NCBI GenBank assembly: GCA_905181765.1
Contig: CAJIYW010000006.1
Coordinates: 62,001-126,000, forward strand
Reading direction: 5' to 3'
Source of the DNA: Flavobacteriales bacterium UBA6772
GTDB lineage: Bacteria; Bacteroidota; Bacteroidia; Flavobacteriales; Flavobacteriaceae
Length of the DNA: 64,000 bases
How positions within the stretch are numbered: the stretch's first letter is position 1; every line of letters starts with the position of its first letter. The notes beneath the pieces were generated by a model. It made no database searches, had not been told where the DNA came from, and saw only the letters and a program-made list of their open reading frames with translations. Shown here piece after piece: positions 48,987 through 58,184 of the stretch. The position numbers were made by a program, and so were the translations under genes.

Positions 48987-49317
48987 ATGCAAATAAAAGA
49001 AGCAACTAATTACACGCTCATATCTTCTGATGAAGATTCATTTAAAGAATTTCAAAAATCAGTATTTAAAAAAATAAATGATTTTGATAAAAAACACTTA
49101 ATACTTCAAATTTCTGAAAAACTGAATATAGATAAGAAAGATTTTTTATTATTTTTGAAGATAGCAGAACAAAAAAAAGAAAAGGTACCTCTTTTGTATT
49201 CTTAATTCGTCGGTTATCGCAGATGATTTCGATGAAAACCTAAATATCGTTCCTACTTTACAAGAAGCAGAAGACATCTTAGAAATGGAAAATATAGAAA
49301 GAGAATTAGGATTTTAA
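48987..49317 (+). CDS. Small conserved protein between pyrB and rnz (one frameshift)
   Basis: A protein of about 110 residues starting one base after the pyrB stop: MQIKEATNYTLISSDEDSFK, with HLILQISEKLNIDKKDFLLF. A break near 49190-49200 leads to NSSVIADDFDENLNIVPTLQ and the acidic helix EAEDILEMENIERELGF. The strand-helix pattern resembles an anti-sigma-antagonist (STAS-like) fold. Relatives are sometimes labelled 'ribonuclease Z' because of their neighbour, but no metallo-beta-lactamase motif is present. Confidence 0.7.
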
Positions 49318-49326
49318 ACATAAAAA

Positions 49327-49649
49327 ATGATTAAAAAAGTTACTTTTTATTTTACTTTTATAATTTTTTTGATTGGATTTTCGCAAGAAAAAATCACTAA
49401 AGAGTCTTATCTACTGCGCCCAATCCATTTACAAATACTACTAAAATTGTATTTTCCTCCTCCTTCGATTCTTCTATTCAATTAACAGTTATAAATATTC
49501 TTGGAACCACAGTATTTAAAAAGACCTACAAAACTAAAGTAGGTAAGAACACCATACCTTTTTATAAAAACAATTTAGCTCCTGGAATATATATCTATAG
49601 CATACAGCGCAGTAATCAAATAATTTCTAAACGTTTTGTTATCAAATGA
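49327..49649 (+). CDS. Mini-protein: signal peptide plus T9SS sorting domain (one frameshift)
   Basis: A protein of about 107 residues. A signal peptide (MIKKVTFYFTFIIFLIGFSQ) is followed almost at once, after a missing base near 49413, by APNPFTNTTKIVFSSSFDSS, IQLTVINILGTTVFKKTYKT, then KNNLAPGIYIYSIQ and KRFVIK. This is the complete type A sorting domain (Por C-terminal tail) that directs proteins through the type IX system, but there is no cargo domain. The TGA overlaps the rnz ATG (ATGA). Role unknown; it may be a remnant, a decoy or an adaptor. Confidence 0.7.
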
Positions 49650-50584
49650 TACAACTTACAATACTAGGTTGTCATTCTGCAACACCGCGCGTAAATGCTT
49701 ATCCAACTTCACAATATTTAGAGATAAATAATAATCATTTTTTAGTAGACTGCGGTGAGGGTACACAGCGTCAAATGCGAAAATATAAAGTAGGATTTTC
49801 TAAAATAAATCATATTTTTATTTCTCACTTGCATGGTGATCATTTTTACGGTTTAGTTGGCTTAATTTCTACTTACGGTATTTTAAGCAGAGAAAAAGAA
49901 ATGCATATTTTTGGTCCAAAAGGAATTAAAAAAGCGACTTTACAAATGCTTAAAATTTCTGAATCTCATGCAAAATTTAATATGGTTTTTCATGAGCTAT
50001 CTTCTAAAGAAAGTGAACTTATTTATGAAGATGATAAAGTTACTGTTCATACCATTCCACTAACACATAGAGTTTATACAAATGGTTATTTATTTAGCAG
50101 AAAAGCAAAAACCTAGAAAACTAAACATGCTGAATATTAGCGGATATGCAGAAATAGATAGGGCTGATTATTTAAACATCAAAGCGGGTAGAGATGTAAC
50201 ATTATCTTCTGGCGAAGTGATACCAAATACTTATTAACCATAGATCCAACAAAACCACTAAGCTATGCATTTTGCAGTGACACAAGCTACAAACCAAACA
50301 TAGTTCCGATTATAAAAAATGTAGATTTATTATATCATGAAGCTACCTTTTTAAATGACAGACAAGATTTAGCTAAAAAAACGAAACATTCAACTTCTAT
50401 TGAAGCTGCTCAAATTGCCAAAGATGCAAATGTTGGGCAATTAATCGTTGGACATTATTCAGGAAGGTACCCAGATACTTCTTTATTTAAGAAAGAAGCA
50501 GAAACAGTTTTTAAAAATGTTTCTTTAGCAAAACCAGGAGCTATATTTAAGATAGAACTAACCTTAATATTGATTGATTGCTAA
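49646..50584 (+). CDS. rnz: Ribonuclease Z (two compensating frameshifts)
   Basis: A metallo-beta-lactamase-fold endonuclease that matures tRNA 3' ends. It has about 312 residues. MIQLTILGCHSATPRVNAYP and FLVDCGEGTQRQMRKY open the fold; the zinc motif is FISHLHGDHFYGLVGLISTY (HxHxDH). A break near 50100 continues with QKPRKLNMLNISGYAEIDRA, and another near 50232 returns to the first frame at LTIDPTKPLSYAFCSDT and LLYHEATF (metal-ligand His). The C-terminal His motif is IVGHYSGRYPDTSLF. It overlaps the convergent CoA-binding gene by about 20 bases. Confidence 0.9.
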
Positions 50585-50926
50585 CAAAACTAAAGTACAC
50601 GCAACCTCACTCTCTATATTATTTTTTTGCAATAACTTTACAAAGTCTGTATTCTCTGTACCCGGATTAAAAATAACTCTTTTGGGTTGTAAACTAATGA
50701 TATAATTATAATACTCTTCTTGCCTTTTCGGATTTAAATATAAAGTAACAGTATCTATGTTTTTATATGGAATCATTTCAGTATCAATAGTAATAGCTGC
50801 AACTTTACCTTTTCTTAAACCAAAAGCAACAACCGGTATACTATTTTCTTTTAACTTATTAATTGCTTTAAAAGAATATCTATCCTCTTTTAAAGAGGCA
50901 CCTAAAACTAAAGTCTTTTTCTGCAT
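50564..50926 (-). CDS. CoA-binding domain protein (YccU-like)
   Basis: A 120-residue Rossmann-fold protein of the CoA-binding_2 family. MQKKTLVLGASLKEDRYSFK carries the nucleotide loop GASxKxDR, then IPVVAFGLRKGKVAAITIDT and PKRVIFNPGTENTDFVKLLQ, all family marks. Small, single domain; CoA binding follows from the family, not from this sequence. The stop lies inside the rnz end. Confidence 0.87.
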   Translation of the reverse strand: MQKKTLVLGASLKEDRYSFKAINKLKENSIPVVAFGLRKGKVAAITIDTEMIPYKNIDTVTLYLNPKRQEEYYNYIISLQPKRVIFNPGTENTDFVKLLQKNNIESEVACTLVLLAINQY

Positions 50927-50940
50927 TCTATTTAATTTTT

Positions 50941-51129
50941 CTACTTATTTGATACAACGTCAATTGAAGCTAAAATAGCAATTACTATATTTAATAAACA
51001 GAGTAAACCGATAAAAACTAAATTTAAGTTTTCATTTTCAAATGAAATAATTCCAGATAATTTATTCAACACAAAAAAGAACAATGCAATATTTGATAGT
51101 AGTAAGATAAGTTTATATTTTTTCTTCAT
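50941..51129 (-). CDS. Small two-helix membrane protein
   Basis: A 62-residue protein MKKKYKLILLLSNIALFFFV with a second helix LVFIGLLCLLNIVIAILAS. The family is unknown. It is read just upstream of the CoA-binding gene, 14 bases away. Probably real by spacing and composition. Confidence 0.6.
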   Translation of the reverse strand: MKKKYKLILLLSNIALFFFVLNKLSGIISFENENLNLVFIGLLCLLNIVIAILASIDVVSNK

Positions 51130-51156
51130 TTTCTGATTTCAAATTAAAACAATAAT

Positions 51157-51976
51157 CTAACCTCTTCTACCCATTCTGTTGTTTCTCATTTCTACCATTT
51201 TATTACGAACCGTTATAGTGTAGTCTTTTTTTGTAATTTCCTTTCCTTTGTCTGGTGCGTCTATAGCAATTGTTTTTTCTTTATTAAGTACAATTTCAGT
51301 ACACAAAAGTGTAGTGTTTGCTGCACTTACCTCCAAGATTAAACCTGGCAAACCCCAAAATTCTGCTGGGCCTTGAGCAATTGGTATTTGTGGCGTATAC
51401 CAAGCCTCTACTATAATCATTTTTTCTTCTGGTTCTTTTACGGCCTCTTCTTTATCATTATCATTATTTAAATCATTCCAAGAAAAATTATACCAATTTA
51501 ATTCTGTAGTTGGCACAAAAGCTTTTGCCTTATAACAGGTATAATTCCAATTTTTTTAGTTTCTGTTCCCAATGTCCAATCTATGCGATAAAAGTGTCTT
51601 TCACTAAAAAACGCTTGCCATAAAATTCTTGAGCCTGCACCAAGGTACCCTCTTTTACATTTTTATATTGATCTCCTCTTGAAAAATAACCACCCCAAGA
51701 ATCTGTTGCGCCAGCAATTGCATCTATCTTTTCTTCTTCTAAGAAAGTAGCTGCATTACTATTAAAACTTAAAATATATGTTTTTTCTAACCGGTTTTTA
51801 AGACGCGCTGCAACCTCTTTTTTTCTAGCTTCGCTTAACCTTGCACCCCAAGAACCAAGATCCATTTTTGCTTTAGAAATATAAGTTATTTTTCCGCTAA
51901 ACTTTTGCGCACTTGTGTTTATTGTAAATAATGAGATGGCAATAATAAAAATGAATTTAATAAGATTTGCTTTCAT
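51157..51976 (-). CDS. GLPGLI family exported protein (frameshifted)
   Basis: An exported protein of about 272 residues of the Bacteroidota GLPGLI family, function unknown. Signal peptide MKANLIKFIFIIAISLFTIN (ATG at 51976; an upstream frame start at 52030 is ignored). The N-terminal part has AQKFSGKITYISKAKMDLGS. Breaks near 51585 and 51545 continue through IDWTLGTETKKIGNYTCYKA, typical of the family, into EFWGLPGLILEVSAANTTLL, which holds the naming motif. The C-terminus ends MVEMRNNRMGRRG. Confidence 0.82.
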
Positions 51977-52161
51977 AATTCTTTTAGGTATTTTAAATAT
52001 TGTTAAGTAAAAGTAAGAAATAATAGACAATCATTTTTGCTTTCAGCAAATTAACCAAGTTTTACTCTTACCTAAATACTAATAATTTCTGTTTTATGTG
52101 TGAATTAAAAAAGCTTATAAAATGTAAATTTTTTTTAAGCATCTAAAAAGCAGATAAGTTA

Positions 52162-53170
52162 TTACCAACGTATAATTACAGAACCCCATGTAAATCCGCT
52201 ACCAAAAGCCGCTAAAACTACTAGATCATTGTCTTTTATTTTACCTTGTTCCCAAGCCTCTGTTAAAGCAATAATTACAGAAGCAGCTGTGGTGTTGCCA
52301 TACTTCATTATATTATTAAATACTTGATCATTCGACAACTGAAACTTCTTCTGTATAAACTGTGCAATACGTAAATTCGCTTGATGCGGAATTAACATAT
52401 CAATATCTTCTTTTTCTAAATTGTTAGCCTGTAAACCTTCTACAATTGCTTCAGAAAAACGTGTAATTGCATGTTTAAATACAAACTGACCATTCATATA
52501 TGGATAATATGAAATGTCATCAGGATTGTTAGCTTCTAAGAATTTCTGGAACCCAACGTTGTGTTGAAGGCCCTTCTAAAACCAACTCTTTTGCGTGTTT
52601 TCCTTCCGAATGTAAATGAGAAGATAAAATTCCTTTTCCTGCCTCTTCACTTCTAGAAAGCACAGCTGCTCCTGCTCCATCTCCAAAAATTACAGTCACA
52701 TTTCTACCTCTTGTAGATTTTTCTAACCCACCAGAATGGTTCTCTGCACCTATTACCAATATGTTTTTGTACATACCTGTTTTTATAAATTGATCTGCAA
52801 CAGACATTGCATAAATAAAACCAGAACATTGGTTGCGTACATCTAACGCGCCAATTGTTGGCATGTCTAGCATTTCTTGCACTTGCACACCACCTCCTGG
52901 GAAATACATATCTGGACTTAAAGTTGCAAATACAATAAAATCAATATCATCTTTTGTTAATTCTGCCCTTTCTATTGCAATTCTAGCAGCTTTTGCACCC
53001 ATAACTGCGGTAGTATCTCCAGATTTAGGGTCTATCCAACGTCTCTCCTTTATCCCTGTTCTTTCTTCAATCCATTCGTCTGAAGTTTCCATAAACTCCT
53101 TTAAATCGTTGTTTGTAACAACGTTTTCTGGAACATAATGCCCTAAGCCAATTATTTTTGAATTATACAT
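52162..53170 (-). CDS. fabH: Beta-ketoacyl-ACP synthase III FabH (one frameshift)
   Basis: Starts fatty-acid synthesis by joining acetyl-CoA or a branched starter to malonyl-ACP. It has about 336 residues. The catalytic Cys is in ALDVRNQCSGFIYAM; the His in IDMLIPHQANLRIA and the Asn in MKYGNTTAASVIIALTE complete the triad. The N-terminus MYNSKIIGLGHYVPENVVTN is typical. A single extra base near 52532 breaks VPEILEANNPDDISYYPYMN. This appears to be the stand-alone type, not the copy beside rpmF/plsX. Branched-starter preference cannot be read. Confidence 0.9.
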
Positions 53171-53181
53171 TCGATATACTT

Positions 53182-53210
53182 TTTTTACTAATTAGTGATA
53201 TTAGTAAAAA
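53182..53210. promoter_or_regulatory. Inverted repeat between fabH and htpG
   Basis: An 11-base perfect inverted repeat (53182-53192 with 53200-53210), seven-base spacer, built of three ACTAAT/ATTAGT half-sites, one pair forming ACTAATTAGT. It lies 12 to 40 bases upstream of the fabH start. It may be an operator or a leader hairpin (inference). The rest of the gap to 53341 shows no definite site. Confidence 0.45.
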
Positions 53211-53341
53211 TAGTTAAATTTATTTACATTGTTATACTGTCTAAACGGTGAAAATTCTGTCATCTTGTCACAATAGTGTCTTTGGTATTTTTTTTGACTA
53301 GTATTTTAAAATAAATAATAAATTAAACAAAATAAAGATAA

Positions 53342-55246
53342 ATGGCAAAAGGAAATATTAATGTATCCGTAGAAAATATTTTTCCACTGATAAAAAAGTT
53401 TTTGTATTCAGATCACGAAATATTTTTACGTGAATTAATTTCTAATGGAACAGACGCAACTTCTAAATTAAAACACCTAATTGCTATTGGTGAGGCTGAA
53501 ACTGTATTAGGTGATGCTAAAATTGAAGTAAGTATTGATAAAGATGCAAAAACAATTAGCATTAAAGACCAAGGTTTAGGAATGACTGCTGATGAAGTTG
53601 AGAAATACATCAATCAAATTGCATTTTCTGGAGCAGAAGAGTTTTTAGACAAATATAAAGACAACGAAGCAGGGATTATTGGTCATTTTGGTTTAGGTTT
53701 TTACTCTGCATTTATGGTAGCAGCAAAAGTAGAATTAATTACAAAGTCTTTTAAAGATGCACCTGCTGCTCATTGGACTTGTGACGGTTCTCCTGAATTT
53801 ACTTTAGTAGAAAGTGATAAAGCTGATAGAGGAACAGAGATTATTTTACACATTGCAGAAGATTCTTTAGACTTCTTAGAAGATGGTAAAATTGAAGGTT
53901 TATTAAACAAATACAATCGTTTTAATCAAGTACCAATTAAATTTGGAACAAAAGAAATTAACGATCCTGAATTTACACCCGCAACTACTAAAGATGCAGA
54001 AGGTAAAGAAACTACAGAAGCACACAAACAAATAACGGTTGATAACATTATCAATAATACAGATCCTGCTTGGACAAAAATGCCTGCAGATTTAGAAAAA
54101 GAAGATTACGATAATTTCTATAGAGAATTGTATCCAACGCAATTTGAAGAGTCTTTATTTCATATTCACTTAAATGTAGATTATCCTTTTAACTTAACAG
54201 GAATTTTATTCTTCCCTAAGTTAAGTCCTTCTATGGACATGCAAAAAGACAAGATTCAATTGTACCAAAATCAAGTTTTTGTAACTGATAATGTTGAAGG
54301 AATTGTACCTGACTTTTTACAGATGTTAAAAGGTGTGATTGATTCTCCAGACATTCCATTAAATGTTTCTCGTTCTGGTTTGCAAGCAGATGGCGCAGTA
54401 AAGAAAATATCTGGCTACATTACTAAAAAAGTAGGTGATAAATTAGCTTCTCTATTCAAAAAAGACAGAGCAGATTTTGAAACAAAATGGAATGACATTA
54501 AAGTAATTATTGAATACGGAATGTTGTCTGAAGATAAGTTCTTTGACAAGGCGAAGAAATTTGCATTATACCCAACCGTAGCAGATACCTATTTTACTTT
54601 TGATGAATTACTTGAAAAAACAAAAGATTCTCAGACTGATAAAGATGGAAATCATGTTGTTTTATATACTTCAAATAAAGACGCTCAACACAGCTACATT
54701 CAAGATGTAACTGCAAAAGGATATGAAGTATTGGTTTTAGATTCTCCAATTATTTCGCATTTAATGCAAAAACTAGAGGGTTCAGCAGAAAAAGTGAAGT
54801 TTACAAGAGTAGATTCTGACCATGTTGATAATTTAATTAAGAAAGACGACAATGTAATTTCTAAATTATCTGAGGATGAGGTAGCTACTTTAAAACCAAT
54901 TATTGAAGGTGCAGTTAATTCTAAAACATATACAGTTCAATTAGAAGCAATGGATTCTGCTTCTTCTCCATTTATAATTACGGTTCCAGAATTTATGCGC
55001 AGAATGAAAGAAATGCAGGCATCTGGTGGTGGTGGAATGATGGGAATGGGTAATTTCCCTGACATGTACAATTTAGTGGTAAACACAAATAGTCCGTTAG
55101 TATCTGACATCTTAAATAATAAAGATGAAGCGGCACAGAAACATTTAATCTCGCAAGCTTTTGATTTGGCTAAATTATCTCAAAACCTTTTACATGGTGA
55201 AGAGTTAACAAACTTTATCAAACGTTCTTACGAGTTGATTAAATAA
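53342..55246 (+). CDS. htpG: Molecular chaperone HtpG (Hsp90)
   Basis: Cytosolic ATP-dependent chaperone of 634 residues. GHKL motifs: LRELISNGTDATSKLKHL (Asn/Asp of motif I), DQGLGMTADEVEKYINQI and IGHFGLGFYSAFMVAAKVEL. The middle domain has the catalytic Arg region DIPLNVSRSGLQADGAV. The C-terminal region has MRRMKEMQASGGGGMMGMGN, a Gly/Met-rich loop often found in Bacteroidota homologues. No frameshift. Ends with a strong terminator at 55271. Confidence 0.97.
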   Translation: MAKGNINVSVENIFPLIKKFLYSDHEIFLRELISNGTDATSKLKHLIAIGEAETVLGDAKIEVSIDKDAKTISIKDQGLGMTADEVEKYINQIAFSGAEEFLDKYKDNEAGIIGHFGLGFYSAFMVAAKVELITKSFKDAPAAHWTCDGSPEFTLVESDKADRGTEIILHIAEDSLDFLEDGKIEGLLNKYNRFNQVPIKFGTKEINDPEFTPATTKDAEGKETTEAHKQITVDNIINNTDPAWTKMPADLEKEDYDNFYRELYPTQFEESLFHIHLNVDYPFNLTGILFFPKLSPSMDMQKDKIQLYQNQVFVTDNVEGIVPDFLQMLKGVIDSPDIPLNVSRSGLQADGAVKKISGYITKKVGDKLASLFKKDRADFETKWNDIKVIIEYGMLSEDKFFDKAKKFALYPTVADTYFTFDELLEKTKDSQTDKDGNHVVLYTSNKDAQHSYIQDVTAKGYEVLVLDSPIISHLMQKLEGSAEKVKFTRVDSDHVDNLIKKDDNVISKLSEDEVATLKPIIEGAVNSKTYTVQLEAMDSASSPFIITVPEFMRRMKEMQASGGGGMMGMGNFPDMYNLVVNTNSPLVSDILNNKDEAAQKHLISQAFDLAKLSQNLLHGEELTNFIKRSYELIK

Positions 55247-55270
55247 GAACAAAGTAGCTTTAAATATATA

Positions 55271-55299
55271 AACCTCTTTGTGAAAACAGAGAGGTTTTT
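55271..55299 (+). terminator. Rho-independent terminator of htpG
   Basis: An 11-base-pair stem with one G-U pair (55271-55281 with 55286-55296), GAAA tetraloop, and TTTTT ending at 55299, 25 bases after the htpG stop. Confidence 0.88.
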
Positions 55300-55350
55300 C
55301 TGTATATTAGAGCAAGAGACAATTAATTTTAAGGAATAATTTTATAAGAG

Positions 55351-55866
55351 ATGTTAGCCATTAAAAAAGCAACCCTAAAAAACGCAAGTTTGCTATCTAA
55401 ACTTAGTATTGCCGCTTTTATACCAGCACATGGCCACTCTGCACCTAAAGAAGTTGTGGACGTATATATTGCAGCCAATTTTAGTGAAGAAAATTTTAGA
55501 AAAGAACTTTCAAATCCAAAATTTCAATACCATATATTGTATTATAAAGAGGAGATTGCTGGTTTTTCTAAAGTAATTTTTAATCAAAAAAACGAACATG
55601 TAGTAGATAAAAATACTACTAAAATGGAACGTTTATACTTATTGCAAGAATTCTATAATTTAGGGTTGGGCAAAGAATTACTAAACTTTAATATTACTTT
55701 AGCAAAAGAGAATAAACAAGCCGGAATTTGGCTATTTGTTTGGATTGAGAACTCAAAAGCAATTAATTTTTATAAAAAAATGGGTTTTAAAGAAGCAGGT
55801 ATTGGCGATTTTGTGCTATCGCCAACTAAAAGCAATCCAAATTATATTTTATATTTAAAATTTTAA
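55351..55866 (+). CDS. GNAT family N-acetyltransferase
   Basis: A 171-residue acetyltransferase. MLAIKKATLKNASLLSKLSI opens the fold; TKMERLYLLQEFYNLGLGKE is motif A with the acetyl-CoA pyrophosphate loop (NLGLGKEL); GIWLFVWIENSKAINFYKKM holds motif B and GFKEAG the strand that follows. The acceptor is unknown. It stands alone after the htpG terminator. Confidence 0.9.
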   Translation: MLAIKKATLKNASLLSKLSIAAFIPAHGHSAPKEVVDVYIAANFSEENFRKELSNPKFQYHILYYKEEIAGFSKVIFNQKNEHVVDKNTTKMERLYLLQEFYNLGLGKELLNFNITLAKENKQAGIWLFVWIENSKAINFYKKMGFKEAGIGDFVLSPTKSNPNYILYLKF

Positions 55867-55896
55867 TTAGCATAAAAAATAGTAAAAAAAAACATT

Positions 55897-56368
55897 ATGA
55901 AATTATCAGAGATAAAAAATCACCTTTCTACTTTAAAAAATATTGCCTTTAAATTACCAAATGGAGCTTTAGTGCAGCCACATTTTCATGTAACAGAAGT
56001 AGGTAGAATAACTAAAGACTTTATTGATTGCGGAGGCAAGCGTGAGAAGTGAGAGAGTTGTTAATTTTCAACTTTGGGAAGAAAAGGATTATGATCACAG
56101 ATTGCATCCAGAGAAGTTATTATCTATTATTGAGTTGTCTGAAAAAATGTTCAAATTTGAAGATTTAGAAATTGAAGTAGAATATCAAGGAAAAGAAACT
56201 ATTGGAAAATATGACTTAGATTTTGATGGCACGTACTTTTTATTAACATCTAAATTAACAGCTTGTTTGGCCGAAGATGCTTGCGGAATTTCGCCAGAAA
56301 AACCTAAAGTTGCTATTTCTGAGGTAAATAAAGCAAATTCTTGTGCACCGGGTTCTGGTTGTTGTTAA
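55897..56368 (+). CDS. DUF6428 family protein (frameshift)
   Basis: A cytosolic protein of about 157 residues. MKLSEIKNHLSTLKNIAFKL and VQPHFHVTEVGRITKDFIDC open the family, with HFHVTEVG the clear mark. A break near 56035-56045 leads to VVNFQLWEEKDYDHRLHPEK and ends in a Cys-rich tail (NSCAPGSGCC). In other Flavobacteriaceae this family is often met in arsenic-resistance clusters (recollection); no arsR or arsC is visible here, so the role is open. Confidence 0.8.
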
Positions 56369-56374
56369 AAAAAT

Positions 56375-56431
56375 AAATATTGCTAACTTCTGAAAATATA
56401 AACAACATAATTTCAAAAGTTAGCAAATATT
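56375..56431. terminator. Bidirectional terminator between DUF6428 and rluD
   Basis: The stem AAATATTGCTAACT (from 56375) pairs with AGTTAGCAAATATT (56418-56431) with one bulged base; A and T runs flank both sides. It lies between two convergent genes. Confidence 0.7.
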
Positions 56432-57472
56432 TTACTCTTCTTCTATAGCCTTAGAGTTTTCAGAATACGTTCTCCACTTTTCTAAACATGCCGTAATATC
56501 TTCAGGTACTTCAGAATTAAAACGCATAAACTCGCCTGTTGTAGGATGTGTAAAACCTAATGTTTTAGCATGTAAAGCTTGTCTTGGAAGCACCTTAAAA
56601 CAGTTATGTACAAACTGCTTATACTTTGTAAAAGTTGTTCCTTTTAAAATATCATTTCCTCCATACCGTTCATCATTAAAAAGTGTGTGTCCAATATCTT
56701 TTAGATGTACTCTAATTTGATGCGTTCTGCCCGTTTCTAACTTACATTGCACCAAAGTAACATAAGTTAAACGTTCTAAGACCTTATAATGTGTTACTGC
56801 GTGTTTACCAAAATCTCCATCAGGAAAAACAGCCATCTGCAAACGATTTTTTAAACTACGTCCTATATTTCCTTCTATACGACCTTCATCTTCTGCGACA
56901 TTGCCCCAAACCAAGGCATAATATAAACGTTCTGTTGTTCTGTCAAAAAACTGACGCGATAAATTAGCCATTGCAGCTTCTGTTTTTGCAACTACTAGTA
57001 GACCACTTGTATCTTTATCAATTCTATGGACCAAACCTGGTCTTTCATTAGAATTAGTAGGTAAATTTTCTATGTGATGAATTAAACCATTTACTAAAGT
57101 TCCTGAATAATTTCCGTGACCCGGATGCACTACCATTCCAGCAGGTTTATTTACAACCATTACGGCATCATCCTCATAAATAATATCTAAAGGAATATCT
57201 TCTGCAACTAATAAATTTTCTGCTGGCGGATATGCTAAAACAATTCGAACAATATCATTTGGTTTTACTTTATGATTCGATTTTACAGGAAGTTCATTCA
57301 CCAAAACATTACCTGCCTTGGCAGCTTGCTGTAATTTACTTCTTGTAGCGTTTTCAATAAAATTCATTAAAAATTTATCTACTCTTAATGGCTCTTGTCC
57401 AACACTTGCTACAAACTTATGGTGTTCGTATAATTCTTCGTTCTCTAAATCTTGATTCTGATTTTCTTGCAA
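56432..57472 (-). CDS. rluD: RluA-family 23S rRNA pseudouridine synthase (RluD-like)
   Basis: Converts uridines in 23S rRNA to pseudouridine. It has 346 residues. An N-terminal S4-like RNA-binding domain (PLRVDKFLMNFIENATRSKL) precedes the catalytic RPGLVHRIDKDTSGLLVVAK with the conserved Asp. KLETGRTHQIRVHLKDIGHT and the C-terminal PRQALHAKTLGFTHPTTGEF complete the fold. RluD is favoured over RluC by the N-terminal acidic tail and layout, but this is not certain. It follows the PASTA gene by 72 bases. Confidence 0.92.
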   Translation of the reverse strand: MQENQNQDLENEELYEHHKFVASVGQEPLRVDKFLMNFIENATRSKLQQAAKAGNVLVNELPVKSNHKVKPNDIVRIVLAYPPAENLLVAEDIPLDIIYEDDAVMVVNKPAGMVVHPGHGNYSGTLVNGLIHHIENLPTNSNERPGLVHRIDKDTSGLLVVAKTEAAMANLSRQFFDRTTERLYYALVWGNVAEDEGRIEGNIGRSLKNRLQMAVFPDGDFGKHAVTHYKVLERLTYVTLVQCKLETGRTHQIRVHLKDIGHTLFNDERYGGNDILKGTTFTKYKQFVHNCFKVLPRQALHAKTLGFTHPTTGEFMRFNSEVPEDITACLEKWRTYSENSKAIEEE

Positions 57473-57544
57473 AATGACGCTTTTATTTTACTACTATTAA
57501 TAGATTAATTGATAACTAACAATCAATCGCTGATAATTGAATTT

Positions 57545-58099
57545 TTACCCTTTACCGTTGCCTAAAACTAAATCCACAATAGAATTTAATGGCAGCTTAT
57601 CCCCTTCTTTTAAAATATTTCCCTTAAAACGCAAGCCTCTCACTACATCTTTACCAATATCATTTACAAAAGTAAATTCTTCACCAACCTTTAAACCCAT
57701 CGCTCTTAACTGAGAAGAAGCTTGTCTTTTTGTTAAACCATTTAAATCTGGTATGGTAATATCTCTATATTTCGAGGGATTTAAAGTAAGGTATATTTTA
57801 CGCTTTTCTTTTACAAAATCTCCCGCTTCTGGTGTTTGCTCTATCACAGATTTTTTTGGATAGGCTGGATTGAAACTAGTACTGTCAATAATTTTATAAT
57901 CTAAATCTAATTCTTTTAATGTTCTTTCAACCTCAACTAAAGTTAATTTCTGCAAATTGGGAACTTGTATTTTTTGATTGTGATTTGTAGCAACTCCTAA
58001 CCAGAATTTTAATCCGAAAACAAACAATAACAAACAAACAATAGCAATTGCTATTTGCACAAAAAAAGTTTTACTTTTTAAAAACTGGAACAAACTCAT
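57545..58099 (-). CDS. PASTA-domain membrane protein
   Basis: A 184-residue protein. MSLFQFLKSKTFFVQIAIAI starts a single membrane anchor (AIVCLLLFVFGLKFWLGVA); two or three PASTA repeats follow (VPNLQKLTLVEVERTLKELD, then IPDLNGLTKRQASSQLRAMG and a third around RGLRFKGNILKEGDKL). PASTA domains bind peptidoglycan muropeptides. I prefer ATG 58099 over 58117. It has no kinase domain. Divergent from ddl. Confidence 0.88.
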   Translation of the reverse strand: MSLFQFLKSKTFFVQIAIAIVCLLLFVFGLKFWLGVATNHNQKIQVPNLQKLTLVEVERTLKELDLDYKIIDSTSFNPAYPKKSVIEQTPEAGDFVKEKRKIYLTLNPSKYRDITIPDLNGLTKRQASSQLRAMGLKVGEEFTFVNDIGKDVVRGLRFKGNILKEGDKLPLNSIVDLVLGNGKG

Positions 58100-58139
58100 G
58101 AGAATTTTTTTAGTCACACAAAGATATAAAAACTAAACG

Positions 58140-58171
58140 TTGCTATTTCTATTTATATTTTGATAAATTTG
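58140..58171 (+). promoter_or_regulatory. Promoter for ddl
   Basis: TTG at 58140-58142, 21-base spacer, TAAATTTG at 58164-58171 (TAnnTTTG). Transcription would start near 58178, only a few bases before the ATGs at 58185 and 58191, so the leader is very short. Confidence 0.6.
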
Positions 58172-58184
58172 TTTTATTATTTTT

